From contig NZ_JAFEUN010000003.1 of NCBI RefSeq assembly GCF_016900895.1, forward strand, positions 21,143 to 85,142: a stretch of DNA of 64,000 bases. Direction: 5' to 3'. Within the stretch, counting starts at the first letter, position 1. Every line of letters begins with the position of its first letter. A program made the position numbers and the translations under genes. The notes under the pieces were generated by a model. That model ran no database searches. It was not told the DNA's origin and saw only the letters and a program-made list of their open reading frames with translations. Positions 28,722 to 38,014 of this stretch are shown piece by piece. The stretch comes from Parashewanella hymeniacidonis (GTDB taxonomy: Bacteria > Pseudomonadota > Gammaproteobacteria > Enterobacterales > Shewanellaceae).

Positions 28722-30161
28722 TTAGTCTTCCTTAACTTTATTTCTATGAAGGTTATGAATAACTGCTTGGTCAATACTTGTTCTATATTTCTCTGCAAGT
28801 TCGGTTGCTGAACACTTTTCCGATAACTCGATGTTAAACCACTCTATTGTTTTATAGATAAAACGCTTTTTAACACTATTTTTTTCAAGGCTCGCTGGAT
28901 CTACTTTTAGTTCAAACTTATCAAACCACTCCAAACACATTTCTGGCGTATAGCTTGTTGTTATCCAATCTAAAACAGGGTGTTTATTAACAAAAGAAGG
29001 GATTGAGGTTTCTCGAACTGCTTTTTGGTTAGAGACTCGACGTGAATAAACAACCCGAAAAATCTTCTTCGCTGCGACGATTAATTGCTCCTCCCCAAAC
29101 TGACTGATATAAAGCAATAAACACGTGTCATACAAACCTTTTAAATAGCTACAGCCATCGAGCTTACAAACTAAATGTTGATAAAAGTCAGCAAAGATTT
29201 CGTATTCAGCGCTGACTAAAGTTGAGTTGATTGTCAGGTAGTTAACTCTTAAGGTTTCAAAATAAGACAAATAGTGAATGCTATTAATACCTGTATTGAG
29301 TGGTTGGCGCATTTCATATCCATTTTGTGTATGCTGCTCTAGGTAACTACTATCTTGTTGCAATACACGATAGAACCGCCCATAAGCTACATCATCACCG
29401 TTCATGGTGTCTTCACCTAGTTCTTCGACAATTGCAGCTCTAACTTGCTGTGGTTTACGGTGAGAAGGGAGTTCTCGCCTATTTAAAGCTTGCCAGTAGC
29501 GTCCTTTGAGTAAACTACTAATAACAGGGTTTAAATTACCTAGCGCTTCCCACTTACTCGCAAAATCATTTTGATACTTTCGCTCAATGGCTCTTAAGTG
29601 ATGCGCCTTAATAATGTCTGCACCGCCAAGCCGAACACCACCTGTATTTTGTGTTTCAAAAAAACGATATGCATCATCTTCCGATTGAGTTACCACTAAG
29701 GTTAGATTGATATTAGATTCATCAAGCTCTTCTAAAAAAGAAGCTGCTTGCTCTTTAATCCAAAGCCAATTTTTCTGAATTTGTTGTTGTGATTCAGGCG
29801 AGTGAAATTGAATATCTACTTCAAAGCCATTGCCAAATAACTGCAATTTGAAATAACTCAGTAATGCGAGAGTTGTAAGCCTTTGTTGACCATCAATGAT
29901 ATTCAAACAATTGTCACTTGGAGATTGATGCAGAATCACACTCCCCAAGTAATAACAATATTGGGATTGCTTTGAGCGTAAGACTTCCAAATAATCTTGA
30001 TAGTCACTCAACAACCTTTGAATTTGTTTCTCTGTCCAGCGGTATGGTCTTTGATATTCAGGAATGGTGAGCTTTCCCGATATGGGAATGCCATCAGAAT
30101 CGATGATATTATCGTTTTGAAACAGTTGCGCTAAAGTACAACTGGCAACAGAAACCGTCAT
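28722..30161 (-). CDS. DUF262-only protein, partner of the DUF262/DUF1524 gene
   Basis: 479 residues. DUF262 hallmark IIDGQQRLTTLALLSYF (~87-103), preceded by IPEYQRPYRWTEKQIQ. The later helical part lacks the HNH histidine and asparagine pattern seen in its neighbour, so it may be a regulatory or recognition subunit (inference). First gene of the operon running to hsdR. The promoter should be in the ~115 bp between this start and the hairpin at 30278. Confidence 0.8.
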   Translation of the reverse strand: MTVSVASCTLAQLFQNDNIIDSDGIPISGKLTIPEYQRPYRWTEKQIQRLLSDYQDYLEVLRSKQSQYCYYLGSVILHQSPSDNCLNIIDGQQRLTTLALLSYFKLQLFGNGFEVDIQFHSPESQQQIQKNWLWIKEQAASFLEELDESNINLTLVVTQSEDDAYRFFETQNTGGVRLGGADIIKAHHLRAIERKYQNDFASKWEALGNLNPVISSLLKGRYWQALNRRELPSHRKPQQVRAAIVEELGEDTMNGDDVAYGRFYRVLQQDSSYLEQHTQNGYEMRQPLNTGINSIHYLSYFETLRVNYLTINSTLVSAEYEIFADFYQHLVCKLDGCSYLKGLYDTCLLLYISQFGEEQLIVAAKKIFRVVYSRRVSNQKAVRETSIPSFVNKHPVLDWITTSYTPEMCLEWFDKFELKVDPASLEKNSVKKRFIYKTIEWFNIELSEKCSATELAEKYRTSIDQAVIHNLHRNKVKED

Positions 30162-30277
30162 GCTACGTCCTTGTTATTATAGATATTTGAGCATATCAAA
30201 ATTAAGCTGGGATATTGTAGTTAAAAAAAACGCTGATAAATCTATTCAATCAACACCATTTATTAAGTTTTCATATA

Positions 30278-30301
30278 AAACAATGCTTCCATGCATTGTT
30301 T
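30278..30301 (-). terminator. terminator after the 424-residue lipoprotein gene
   Basis: Perfect 9-base arms (AAACAATGC/GCATTGTTT) with a 6-base loop lie 26 bp past the stop of the leftward lipoprotein gene. On the minus strand the stem is followed by TTATATG. It isolates the DUF262 operon from the lipoprotein transcript. Confidence 0.7.
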
Positions 30302-30327
30302 ATAATCCATAAATAATTCATTAGCGC

Positions 30328-31602
30328 TTACTGAGCGCTTACTTCAAACGAATCAATCTTTAATAAAGAATCTGTTTTTGCTAAGCCAATAAAGAAGCTA
30401 GCTCGTTCAATTGATACAGAAGAGTACTTAGATGCTAATGAAGAAAAACTAATATTAGTTTCAATATCGTGCCCTGCGACTTCGTAACGGCAAACACTCA
30501 GTGACTTGTTGCAATGGATTTCATTGTTACCACTTTCACTAAACGTCCACTGCTGAGACGTAAAGTTCTCATATCCTGAGTTGCTTGAAGTAATATTTGT
30601 TGCGGTAAAATCAATAGAGGCACTGAAGTCACCAATAGCAATACCGTTAGAAGGCATACTCATTGCCCGAACAAAAATACCACCATTTACGATTGGGTTT
30701 ACATAATCTACTGCACCGCTTTGACGTACAAACTTACCTTGAAAGCCTGTCACCATGTCAGAACTATCTACAGGAGTAGGTTCAGGGTCTGGTATTGGCG
30801 TATTGTCATCATCACAATGTTCGCCTAAGCAGATATCATCCCCATTGCTAAAGTTGATGTCTGCAATACTAAAATTTACGGTTAGGTTTCCTTCATCTCC
30901 ACCAACGTAAAAGTTATATTGTTTATTCGATTCGAGAGAGTCTTTGTCTAATTGAGCGATATGCTCTTCCCCCTGAGGGGTTGTGATTTTAAGCTCAAAA
31001 CTTGTAGCTTGATTGACATAAGCATAGTAATGGTCATTTTGCTCGTGCATAGCAGCAAAATCTGCTACTCCAATTGTCTTTTTGAGCATAGGAGCTTGTT
31101 GAACAAATACCCCCTTCTCAACGGTGATTAAACTGTAATCCTTGTTGAAAAACTCCATATTCGCAGTCGTTTCGTCAGCACCGACACTAGCTGATGAATA
31201 TAGAGGGATTGATTTATTAAACCCACCATCTGAACAATTGCCATCCAATTGTTCGCAATAATCAACCGCAAAAGCTGTTAATGCAACATCGCCAGTCAAA
31301 TTATAAAATTTAACAGGTGTGTTTTCACTGGCTGTATCTTTTATTTCAACTACTTCAACACATTGGCGGTCATGGATAGTATCATTAGCGCAAAAACGAT
31401 AATTACTTTTCCAAATTTGAGAGGTATGGTTAGGGAGAGTATGTTCTTCATTAGCCATTAGTTTAGAACTAGAATTGAGTTTAGTTTTAAACCCTATGAC
31501 TATATTTCTCATTGGTGCATCGGATTGTTCACTGTCACTACCTCCACATGCAACAAGACCTAATGATGCAATGACAGTTAAAGCCAAATATTTTGCTTTC
31601 AT
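30328..31602 (-). CDS. predicted lipoprotein, related to the neighbouring 222-residue lipoprotein
   Basis: 424 residues. A lipoprotein signal peptide has lipobox LVACGG (Cys19). The N-terminal ~240 residues resemble the other lipoprotein at 31800-32468: both begin the mature part with P(M/L)-(V)RNI and carry a conserved LTGD/VTGD-(A)-T-A stretch. A Pro-rich linker (PIPDPEPTPVD) leads to a second beta-rich domain not present in the shorter paralogue. Family not recognised. Probably at the cell envelope. A TGTCAC/GTGACA palindrome about 100 bp upstream suggests control by the nearby Crp-type regulator. Confidence 0.75.
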   Translation of the reverse strand: MKAKYLALTVIASLGLVACGGSDSEQSDAPMRNIVIGFKTKLNSSSKLMANEEHTLPNHTSQIWKSNYRFCANDTIHDRQCVEVVEIKDTASENTPVKFYNLTGDVALTAFAVDYCEQLDGNCSDGGFNKSIPLYSSASVGADETTANMEFFNKDYSLITVEKGVFVQQAPMLKKTIGVADFAAMHEQNDHYYAYVNQATSFELKITTPQGEEHIAQLDKDSLESNKQYNFYVGGDEGNLTVNFSIADINFSNGDDICLGEHCDDDNTPIPDPEPTPVDSSDMVTGFQGKFVRQSGAVDYVNPIVNGGIFVRAMSMPSNGIAIGDFSASIDFTATNITSSNSGYENFTSQQWTFSESGNNEIHCNKSLSVCRYEVAGHDIETNISFSSLASKYSSVSIERASFFIGLAKTDSLLKIDSFEVSAQ

Positions 31603-31695
31603 ACACTTCCCATAAAATGAATAGAACTAAAAATTAACAGCTCCTTTAAGAGAGCTTTTACTCTATTCATTTTATAAGAGTGGCTGCTTTTATTT

Positions 31696-31711
31696 TGTCA
31701 CTTACGTGACA
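31696..31711. promoter_or_regulatory. palindromic operator TGTCAC-N4-GTGACA upstream of the 424-residue lipoprotein
   Basis: A perfect inverted repeat TGTCACTTACGTGACA about 95-110 bp upstream of the lipoprotein start. The same arms recur at 32563-32578 near the Crp-type regulator. The form resembles Crp/Fnr-family sites. Direct observation of the repeat; the regulator assignment is inference. Confidence 0.7.
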
Positions 31712-31799
31712 CAAAAAACTTCATTCATCTTTTAATTAGTAAAAGTGGAACCCAGTTCAAATAAACCGCATAACAAGTTAATACTGTGAAAATACCTTG

Positions 31800-32468
31800 T
31801 TAGTTGGTTGTATTTGCCATCCTGCCTGCTTCATCATATTTGTGCAACTCACCACTATTTATTTCAACATTTTCTAATCGATAACTTCCAGATTGTGCGT
31901 CAACTTGAATTTGGTACTCTTTTTTAACATATAAATTCACTGGATAATCACTGCTACCTCGGGACAAAGAACCATTAATGATCACATCGGAGTACAAGCC
32001 TTTTTGAGCTTCTGAGCTTTGATAAGACACCAAGCCATATTTCTCATTTTTGAGTAACACGGTAGCCTCATCAGCTTTCCCAGTTATATTTGTGACGCCT
32101 TGCAACAAAGCACAAGTCGCAACATAACCATCAAACTCTCTGTTTTCAGTGCACTGATTACTATAACTGTTATGGCGCTCATACCTCACCGCGGTGATCT
32201 TTGCATCACCAGTAACACTGTATAACTTTATCGGGTTAGAAATATCAATCCCTTCCTCACACTCTTTAACGCCAGACTCATCAAAAAAACAAACCGTATA
32301 ACCACGTTTAAACACCTTAACTTCATCGTCAAAGCCTTCAAATTTAGGTGTCTCAACATCAAACGAAACTTCGATATTTCTTACTAGTGGAGCTGAACCA
32401 CTGTCGCCACCACAAGCTGTTACTCCAAGAGTTGCAGCAACACATAAAACCAAGCTTTTAATTTTCAT
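31800..32468 (-). CDS. predicted lipoprotein, shorter paralogue
   Basis: 222 residues. The signal peptide ends with lipobox VTACGG (Cys19). The mature part is beta-rich and aligns by eye with the N-terminal domain of the 424-residue lipoprotein, including SFDVET near its start, IKLYSVTGDAKITAVRYE and NEKYGLVSYQS. It has several cysteines that may form disulfides. It is divergent from the Crp-type regulator, with a perfect palindrome in the shared 172-bp promoter region. Function unknown; a stress- or signal-induced envelope protein is one possibility. Confidence 0.72.
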   Translation of the reverse strand: MKIKSLVLCVAATLGVTACGGDSGSAPLVRNIEVSFDVETPKFEGFDDEVKVFKRGYTVCFFDESGVKECEEGIDISNPIKLYSVTGDAKITAVRYERHNSYSNQCTENREFDGYVATCALLQGVTNITGKADEATVLLKNEKYGLVSYQSSEAQKGLYSDVIINGSLSRGSSDYPVNLYVKKEYQIQVDAQSGSYRLENVEINSGELHKYDEAGRMANTTN

Positions 32469-32562
32469 ATCTTCTCAATCTGAACAAACCGAATGTTAAC
32501 TTATATAAATTTCAGTAAACCTTGTTATAAAGCTTATTTTATGAAGAAAGTGCTTTTTGCTA

Positions 32563-32578
32563 TGTCACCTAAGTGACA
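32563..32578. promoter_or_regulatory. palindromic operator TGTCAC-N4-GTGACA between lipoprotein and regulator
   Basis: A perfect inverted repeat TGTCACCTAAGTGACA, 62 bp before the chosen regulator start and 94 bp before the divergent lipoprotein start. It shares both arms exactly with the site at 31696, so one factor probably controls all three genes and the regulator may be autoregulated. Confidence 0.72.
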
Positions 32579-32640
32579 AAAGGCATAGAATTGTAAAAGC
32601 TAAAGTTAAAACTCAAATCCATTTCACAATTTTGCCCAAT

Positions 32641-33354
32641 ATGAAATCAAAATTTCTACTAGCTGACGTTGAGCGTTTTCTTTTTAAAGGAACTTCTTAT
32701 TCAGATGATTTTTGTGAAAAGCTAATAAAAATCGCCAAAGTTGAAAAAACACCAAAAGGAAAACTATCTGCTTTAAAGAACAAACACTTAAACGGGATTA
32801 ATTTTATAATGGAAGGAACGGTTATAGTAGGAATTTGCTCACCAAACCTAAAAACCGTTAACTTTATGGTTTTAGGTAAAAGTGAAAGCTTTGGTGAATT
32901 TGAAGCCAGTAATATCAACCAACCATTTTTTATTATCGAAATTGAAAAAGCAAAAGTGCTACACCTAAGCACATTAAAACTAAAAGAAATTGCAGATTCA
33001 AACAACGAGTTTTACAAATGGCACTATTATCTAAACTTAACGCCAAAGAGTAAGTGGCTTCAATCACAGCTCATTATGAATGAAACACTAGAGAACAAGA
33101 TCGCTTATCTATTAATTGAGCTTGTCATTCATTCCGATACACATCAGATCAAGTTGTCCCAACAAGCCATTAGCGATATTACTGGTGCCGCAAGACAGCG
33201 AATAAATCAGGCTCTAAATCTACTTGAAGCTCAAGATATTCTCAAGCTTTCAAGGGGTAACATAACCATTCGAGATTTGAGTCAACTGACAAACAAGCTC
33301 AACAATGTAGACCTCAGCTTTAGGGATCCTAGAAAGTTATTAAAACAGAAGTAA
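32641..33354 (+). CDS. Crp/Fnr-family transcriptional regulator
   Basis: 237 residues from ATG 32641. A longer frame from a TTG at 32557 would run through the palindrome and is unlikely. The N-terminal cNMP-binding-like beta roll (~20-115, with GESFGEF-like KSESFGEFEAS) is followed by a dimerisation helix and a C-terminal winged helix-turn-helix (KLSQQAISDITGAARQRINQ, ~180-200) with the R-Q-R recognition-helix pattern. No Fnr-type cysteine cluster is visible at the N terminus. The likely targets are the two palindromes nearby. It converges on the 195-residue gene. Confidence 0.85.
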   Translation: MKSKFLLADVERFLFKGTSYSDDFCEKLIKIAKVEKTPKGKLSALKNKHLNGINFIMEGTVIVGICSPNLKTVNFMVLGKSESFGEFEASNINQPFFIIEIEKAKVLHLSTLKLKEIADSNNEFYKWHYYLNLTPKSKWLQSQLIMNETLENKIAYLLIELVIHSDTHQIKLSQQAISDITGAARQRINQALNLLEAQDILKLSRGNITIRDLSQLTNKLNNVDLSFRDPRKLLKQK

Positions 33355-33375
33355 CTTACTGTAAAAAAGAATTAA

Positions 33376-33963
33376 TTATTTGGAAAAATTGATAGCACTT
33401 TTTACCGCTTTAAACACGCTATGACCATGACGCATCATAGACTTGGCGTATTTATCAAAACTGGTGTCCCATACCGCACTTGAGTAGCCAGAAGCGCTGA
33501 CACCTTCAAATGTGGCATATTCTTTTAACTGGTATTGCTCAATCGTTTTATCAAATTCTGACGCCACCGAATCACTTATGTGAGCGAGTATTTTTTCGTT
33601 TATAGTCACAGCAAAACGCAGTTCTCGTTTATCAATATGAGGAAACACATCATCACCAAAGTACTGTAATAATGTACCTCCCGTAACTGCTCCACGCCTG
33701 ACATCATCAACAGCATAAAGTGCTGTAATTACACTGAGTATTTCGCAAACCGTTTCTTTATCTCGCTTAATCGCTGAATAAAGCGCTAATTGAATAGCGA
33801 TTTCTAGATCATGTTTATTTACTTTACCAAGCTTCTCTTGTATCCAGTCTGCTATCCCTCTGACGTTCAACAACACTTTCTCTTGTAGTTCTTCATTTTG
33901 AGATAATTCTAATAAGGCTTTTTCTGCGATACTCATCAACAACTCAACAAACACTGGGTTCAT
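33376..33963 (-). CDS. hypothetical protein downstream of hsdS
   Basis: 195 residues; no family recognised. Mostly helical, with no signal peptide or membrane segment. The first ~110 residues look like a compact helical bundle (IAEKALLELSQNEELQEKV, KHDLEIAIQLALYSAIKRD). It follows hsdS by 64 bp on the same strand, so it is probably the third gene of the hsdMS transcript and may modulate the restriction system (inference from position only). Confidence 0.6.
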   Translation of the reverse strand: MNPVFVELLMSIAEKALLELSQNEELQEKVLLNVRGIADWIQEKLGKVNKHDLEIAIQLALYSAIKRDKETVCEILSVITALYAVDDVRRGAVTGGTLLQYFGDDVFPHIDKRELRFAVTINEKILAHISDSVASEFDKTIEQYQLKEYATFEGVSASGYSSAVWDTSFDKYAKSMMRHGHSVFKAVKSAINFSK

Positions 33964-34027
33964 AAATATCCTTTAAGGCGTAGACAAGCAAATGATTAGG
34001 TTTTTCAAAGCCCCATAAGCGACATCA

Positions 34028-35299
34028 TCATGATATCGCCGTTGGCAGTTTAATTTTGCCCGTTACTGCACTGTTGATTAGTGTGGTTTTGTATTCTTTG
34101 AGTTTTTCGATTTGCTCTGTTTGCAATTTAATCGCTATATCAAATTTCCCATTCTGAGCATCGATAAATTCTAAAATTTGAACTTGTTCTTTAATTGGTG
34201 CAATAGGAATTGCAATATCAAACAAATCATCTGTGTATAAACGAATTAACCCTTCAACAATTCCAGTTGCACGAATTACAAATTGCTCAATGTAACGTGG
34301 ATGACGGAATAACAACTCAAGCATCTTCACATCTGCAATAAAAGCCTTGGGTTTATAGACGGCGTAATCGGGGCTTACGAGTCCTTTAAAATCAATATTT
34401 GATTTAAAGAACACACCTAAATGTGCTTTTAGCTTATTGAACACTAAATCATTCTTATAAACTATCTTATTATCAATATTTGAAGCCGCCACCTCAGCTT
34501 TGTCATGATAATCAGCCCTTACCACCAAGCCATGAACTTGGCTCATCATGAATAATGGCTCTTCGCCAGTTTTTGAACGCTCATTCCTTTCTTCTAAAAC
34601 GTACTTAACCCGTTTAACCTCCCAATGCTCTGGAATTTTTCCAATCCAATCTACACCTGAGTCTTTCATTGGTACGTTTGGGTCGAGTCCTTGAGTAACG
34701 GCTTGCTGGATAATGATTTGCTTGCGTTCTTTTAACAGCTCAATTTGCTGCTGTTTAATGGCAATGGCTTCATCAATCTGCGCTGTTTTTTGTTCGAGGA
34801 AGTGTATGATAGCTTCCTGTTCTGACTCACACTCTGGATAACAAACCTCAAAATTTTGAATTAAAGGCAGTCGAAGGCTATCTACAGTCGATTTAGCTGT
34901 ACCCAAAATAGCAACATTGAAAAAATTAACATATAAATAGTTATACAAATACTTGCCGATCACTTCTGAGAAATCAGAAAATTTATAAACCCTTTGGTGA
35001 AAATCAAATTTGCCATTTATATAATGATAAACCTTACCTACACCAGCCCCATCTCCAGCAGTCAAAATCGCTTCACCATCAAAAGCGTATGTACTAATTT
35101 TTTCAAGAGTTTGAGAACGAACAAAGAAAGGATATTGACCATCATCTTCTTTATCTTCAGTATTTTTTTCACCCGTTGTTATTGAAGCGAGAAACTTAAA
35201 TCTTTTAACTTTCCAACTCTCAGGAATTTCTCCTAACCATTCAACACCCGAATCTTTGTACTTTTCATACTTAGGCATCATTGTTAATTCAGTCATCAC
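34028..35299 (-). CDS. hsdS: type I restriction-modification specificity subunit
   Basis: 423 residues with the expected two-fold organisation. Each half begins with the same conserved region (DSGVEWLGEIPESWKVKRFK near 16-35, and DSGVDWIGKIPEHWEVKRVK near 212-231), followed by a variable target-recognition domain, then a conserved coiled-coil (QIDEAIAIKQQQIELLKERK and a second near the C terminus). It sets the bipartite DNA target of the HsdM/HsdR complex. It starts 8 bp after hsdM. Confidence 0.95.
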   Translation of the reverse strand: MMTELTMMPKYEKYKDSGVEWLGEIPESWKVKRFKFLASITTGEKNTEDKEDDGQYPFFVRSQTLEKISTYAFDGEAILTAGDGAGVGKVYHYINGKFDFHQRVYKFSDFSEVIGKYLYNYLYVNFFNVAILGTAKSTVDSLRLPLIQNFEVCYPECESEQEAIIHFLEQKTAQIDEAIAIKQQQIELLKERKQIIIQQAVTQGLDPNVPMKDSGVDWIGKIPEHWEVKRVKYVLEERNERSKTGEEPLFMMSQVHGLVVRADYHDKAEVAASNIDNKIVYKNDLVFNKLKAHLGVFFKSNIDFKGLVSPDYAVYKPKAFIADVKMLELLFRHPRYIEQFVIRATGIVEGLIRLYTDDLFDIAIPIAPIKEQVQILEFIDAQNGKFDIAIKLQTEQIEKLKEYKTTLINSAVTGKIKLPTAIS

Positions 35300-35307
35300 A
35301 ATGCCTC

Positions 35308-37758
35308 CTATGCTTTAGCTACTTCGATACCCAAGATCTCTGAAATCAAACCTTCGGCTTTTTTCTCAAGGGCAATAATGTCGCTGGCAACGTCAATCAG
35401 TGAACGCAGTGCTTTATGCTGATAGAAGTATTTATTAAAGCTGATCTCATAGCCGATTTTCACTGAATCAAGGTTGATCCACGCTTCATCTACATGAGGT
35501 TTCACTTCATCAAGATAATATTGGTGAATTTCACTGTTGTCAGTGTTTTGAAGCGTATCTTTAGCTGAGTAAGTTAGCGGTACAGATTCAGCATCACGTA
35601 AATCAGAGCTTGGCTCATAGATGATAAACTCATTGGCATTTGCTGTAGCATTTTCATTGAGGTAATAACCAAAATCCACTAAATCAGCTTGCTCACAGCC
35701 TAAGTGATGCAGCAGCTCGTCCAGTTTTTCTTGCTTAAACTTCACCGTCTTTTTAATGACTTTTTCAGCCGTTTCGTCATACCAACTCACTGCATTTACC
35801 ACACTGGTGAAAAAAGCTTTACGTTTGGCAGGCTTGATGTCTTCCAGTAACTTAGGAGCTAAAGGCTTAAAGACTTTTTCAACATCGACTTTAAATTGAT
35901 TAAAGTCGTTATACTCTCTAGTAATGCTTTGTTTTAGCTTATTGGCCAGCTCAACCAATAAACGAGTTTCTTGCCATGTATCTTCTGCAAACAGCTTTTT
36001 CTTGGCTTTGGCATTTAGGCGGATGTCGTTCTCTTCACACCATTTTAGAATGTTTTTTTGCTCAGTCTGTAGAAAGTCTTGCTGATAAACTTTATCGCCA
36101 TACTCGCTGTAAATGTACTCCATTGGCTCACGCAGCGATTTATCAAAGCGTAATGGCTCAATCAACTCAGCTTTAAATTGTGCTTTACGACGGTCTGGAC
36201 GCTCAACATTCACCTTGTAATAGCCAAAGTCTGCATTGTCGAATACCTTAGTTGCAAGACCTGTTGGCTCGTTATTTTCATCTTTTAGGCGCTCAATGCT
36301 TTTGCCATCTAGATAAGCTTGGGTGATTTGCTTGATGTGCTCTTGTGAAAACTCGCAGTTTTTATTGCCTAAGTTTTTACGCAGCTTTTGGAACAACAGG
36401 CTTGCATCAATCAGCTGCACTTTGCCTTGGCGCTTTGCTGGTTTGTTATTGTTTAGCAGCCAGATGTAGGTAGTGATACCTGTATTGTAGAACATGTTAT
36501 TAGGCAGCTGCACGATGGCATCGAGCATATCGTTTTCAATCAGGTAACGGCGAATATTGCTTTCACCTGAGCCAGCATCGCCCGTAAACAAACTTGAACC
36601 ATTATGAACTGATGCGATACGGCTTCCTAAAAGCCCTTGAGAAGGCTTTTTCATTTTACTGACCATTTCCATCATGAACAGTAATTGACCGTCACTAGAG
36701 CGTGGTGCGGCATCTACAGTGGCGTTTTCGCCCCAATAATCAGCAAGCTTGACTTGGAAACGGCCATCAATGATATCCGAGCCATCTTTAATATGCTTTT
36801 GGTCGCTCGCCCAGCTTTTGCCATAAGGCGGGTTAGACAGCATAAAGTCAAAGCGATTAGCGGTAAAATCATCGGTAGCGAGTGTTGAACCGACTCTGAT
36901 ATTTTCAGGGTTATTGCCTTTGATCATCATATCGGACTTACATATGGCATAAGTCTCGTCGTTGATCTCTTTGCCGTATAAGTGAATATCACGCTTACCT
37001 GTTGCAACAGGATATTTTTCTTCAATAAAGTTTTGCGCTTCGGTAAGCATGCCGCCACTACCGCAAGCAGGGTCGTAGATAGTCAACGGATCGGGTAAAT
37101 TGGCTTCGATTGGGTCAAACACCAAGTGGGTCATTAACTCAATCACTTCTCTTGGCGTGAAATGCTCACCTGCTTCTTCGTTGTTTTCTTCGTTAAATTT
37201 TCGAATCAATTCTTCAAACACATAACCCATTCCAAGATTCGTAAGTGCTGGAAGTTTGTTGCCTTCAGGATCTTCTTTTTCATTAGGCGTTAGGTTGATA
37301 TACGGCGATACGAACTTTTCAATCACTTCAAGCAACACGTCCTTTTCAGACATATGCCGTACTTGTGATGCGAGGTTAAAGCATTTTACGATTTCTTTGA
37401 CGTTACTGCTAAAACCGTTTAAGTAATCCTCCATATTCGCCAATAGAATTTGACGATTATTGGTCGCTGTATTTTTTAAACTTTTCAGCGTCCATTTTGA
37501 GGTGTTGTAAAATACATAACCTGAGGCTTCCATCAGCGGAGCATCATCAAGCTCGGTTGCTTGCATGTCTTCTTTCTGGAATTTTACTTCATCGAGCACA
37601 GCTTGTTTTGTTGGTTCTAGCAAAGTATCAATACGACGCAGCACTACCATCGGCAGTATCACATCTCGGTATTTACCTCGAACATACACATCACGCAAAC
37701 AATCGTCCGCAATCGACCAAATAAAAGAAACCAGCTTGTTGTGTACGCTGTGGTTCAT
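35308..37758 (-). CDS. hsdM: type I restriction-modification DNA methyltransferase subunit
   Basis: 816 residues, longer than the usual ~500-550. The helical N-terminal domain (VVLRRIDTLLEPT) is followed by the N6-adenine methyltransferase core: motif I YDPACGSGGMLTE (~227) and motif IV LSNPPYGKSW (~310). The C-terminal ~250 residues are an extension that includes a segment on final protein-complex assembly as seen in long HsdM forms. It methylates host DNA at the HsdS target to protect it from HsdR. First gene of the hsdM-hsdS-unknown operon. Confidence 0.95.
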   Translation of the reverse strand: MNHSVHNKLVSFIWSIADDCLRDVYVRGKYRDVILPMVVLRRIDTLLEPTKQAVLDEVKFQKEDMQATELDDAPLMEASGYVFYNTSKWTLKSLKNTATNNRQILLANMEDYLNGFSSNVKEIVKCFNLASQVRHMSEKDVLLEVIEKFVSPYINLTPNEKEDPEGNKLPALTNLGMGYVFEELIRKFNEENNEEAGEHFTPREVIELMTHLVFDPIEANLPDPLTIYDPACGSGGMLTEAQNFIEEKYPVATGKRDIHLYGKEINDETYAICKSDMMIKGNNPENIRVGSTLATDDFTANRFDFMLSNPPYGKSWASDQKHIKDGSDIIDGRFQVKLADYWGENATVDAAPRSSDGQLLFMMEMVSKMKKPSQGLLGSRIASVHNGSSLFTGDAGSGESNIRRYLIENDMLDAIVQLPNNMFYNTGITTYIWLLNNNKPAKRQGKVQLIDASLLFQKLRKNLGNKNCEFSQEHIKQITQAYLDGKSIERLKDENNEPTGLATKVFDNADFGYYKVNVERPDRRKAQFKAELIEPLRFDKSLREPMEYIYSEYGDKVYQQDFLQTEQKNILKWCEENDIRLNAKAKKKLFAEDTWQETRLLVELANKLKQSITREYNDFNQFKVDVEKVFKPLAPKLLEDIKPAKRKAFFTSVVNAVSWYDETAEKVIKKTVKFKQEKLDELLHHLGCEQADLVDFGYYLNENATANANEFIIYEPSSDLRDAESVPLTYSAKDTLQNTDNSEIHQYYLDEVKPHVDEAWINLDSVKIGYEISFNKYFYQHKALRSLIDVASDIIALEKKAEGLISEILGIEVAKA

Positions 37759-37921
37759 TTGCTATCCACCCAGAAAAGTAAAGAGAATCGAGTTATCAAT
37801 CATGTTGTGTAATTTTTGGCTGATTGATTTATTCAAGAATCAAAGAAAAAGACAGGCTATTCTGCCCTAAGTTAAATGATTATTTAAGTAAAAGATGCCT
37901 TGATTAAAATTTGTGATTTTA

Positions 37922-38014
37922 AGCCCATGATTATCCCAAACATCGAAGTCGTAAAATGTGAGATGCATTTATTTATGCAATTTAGATATTACTTAATATA
38001 AATAAGGAATAAAT
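37922..38014 (+). repeat. 93-bp direct repeat, copy 1
   Basis: About 84 of 93 positions match copy 2 at 39262-39354, in the same orientation. It contains a TGCAT-N6-ATGCA inverted repeat and ends with an AAGGAATAAA stretch that looks like a ribosome-binding site. Copy 2 lies upstream of a rightward gene, so the repeat may be a duplicated promoter-leader. Confidence 0.75.

Noticed and set aside
32557..32640. Longer N terminus of the Crp-type regulator from a TTG at 32557
   Set aside because: The extension translates the palindromic operator, is unlike Crp-family starts, and an ATG at 32641 fits the family length.
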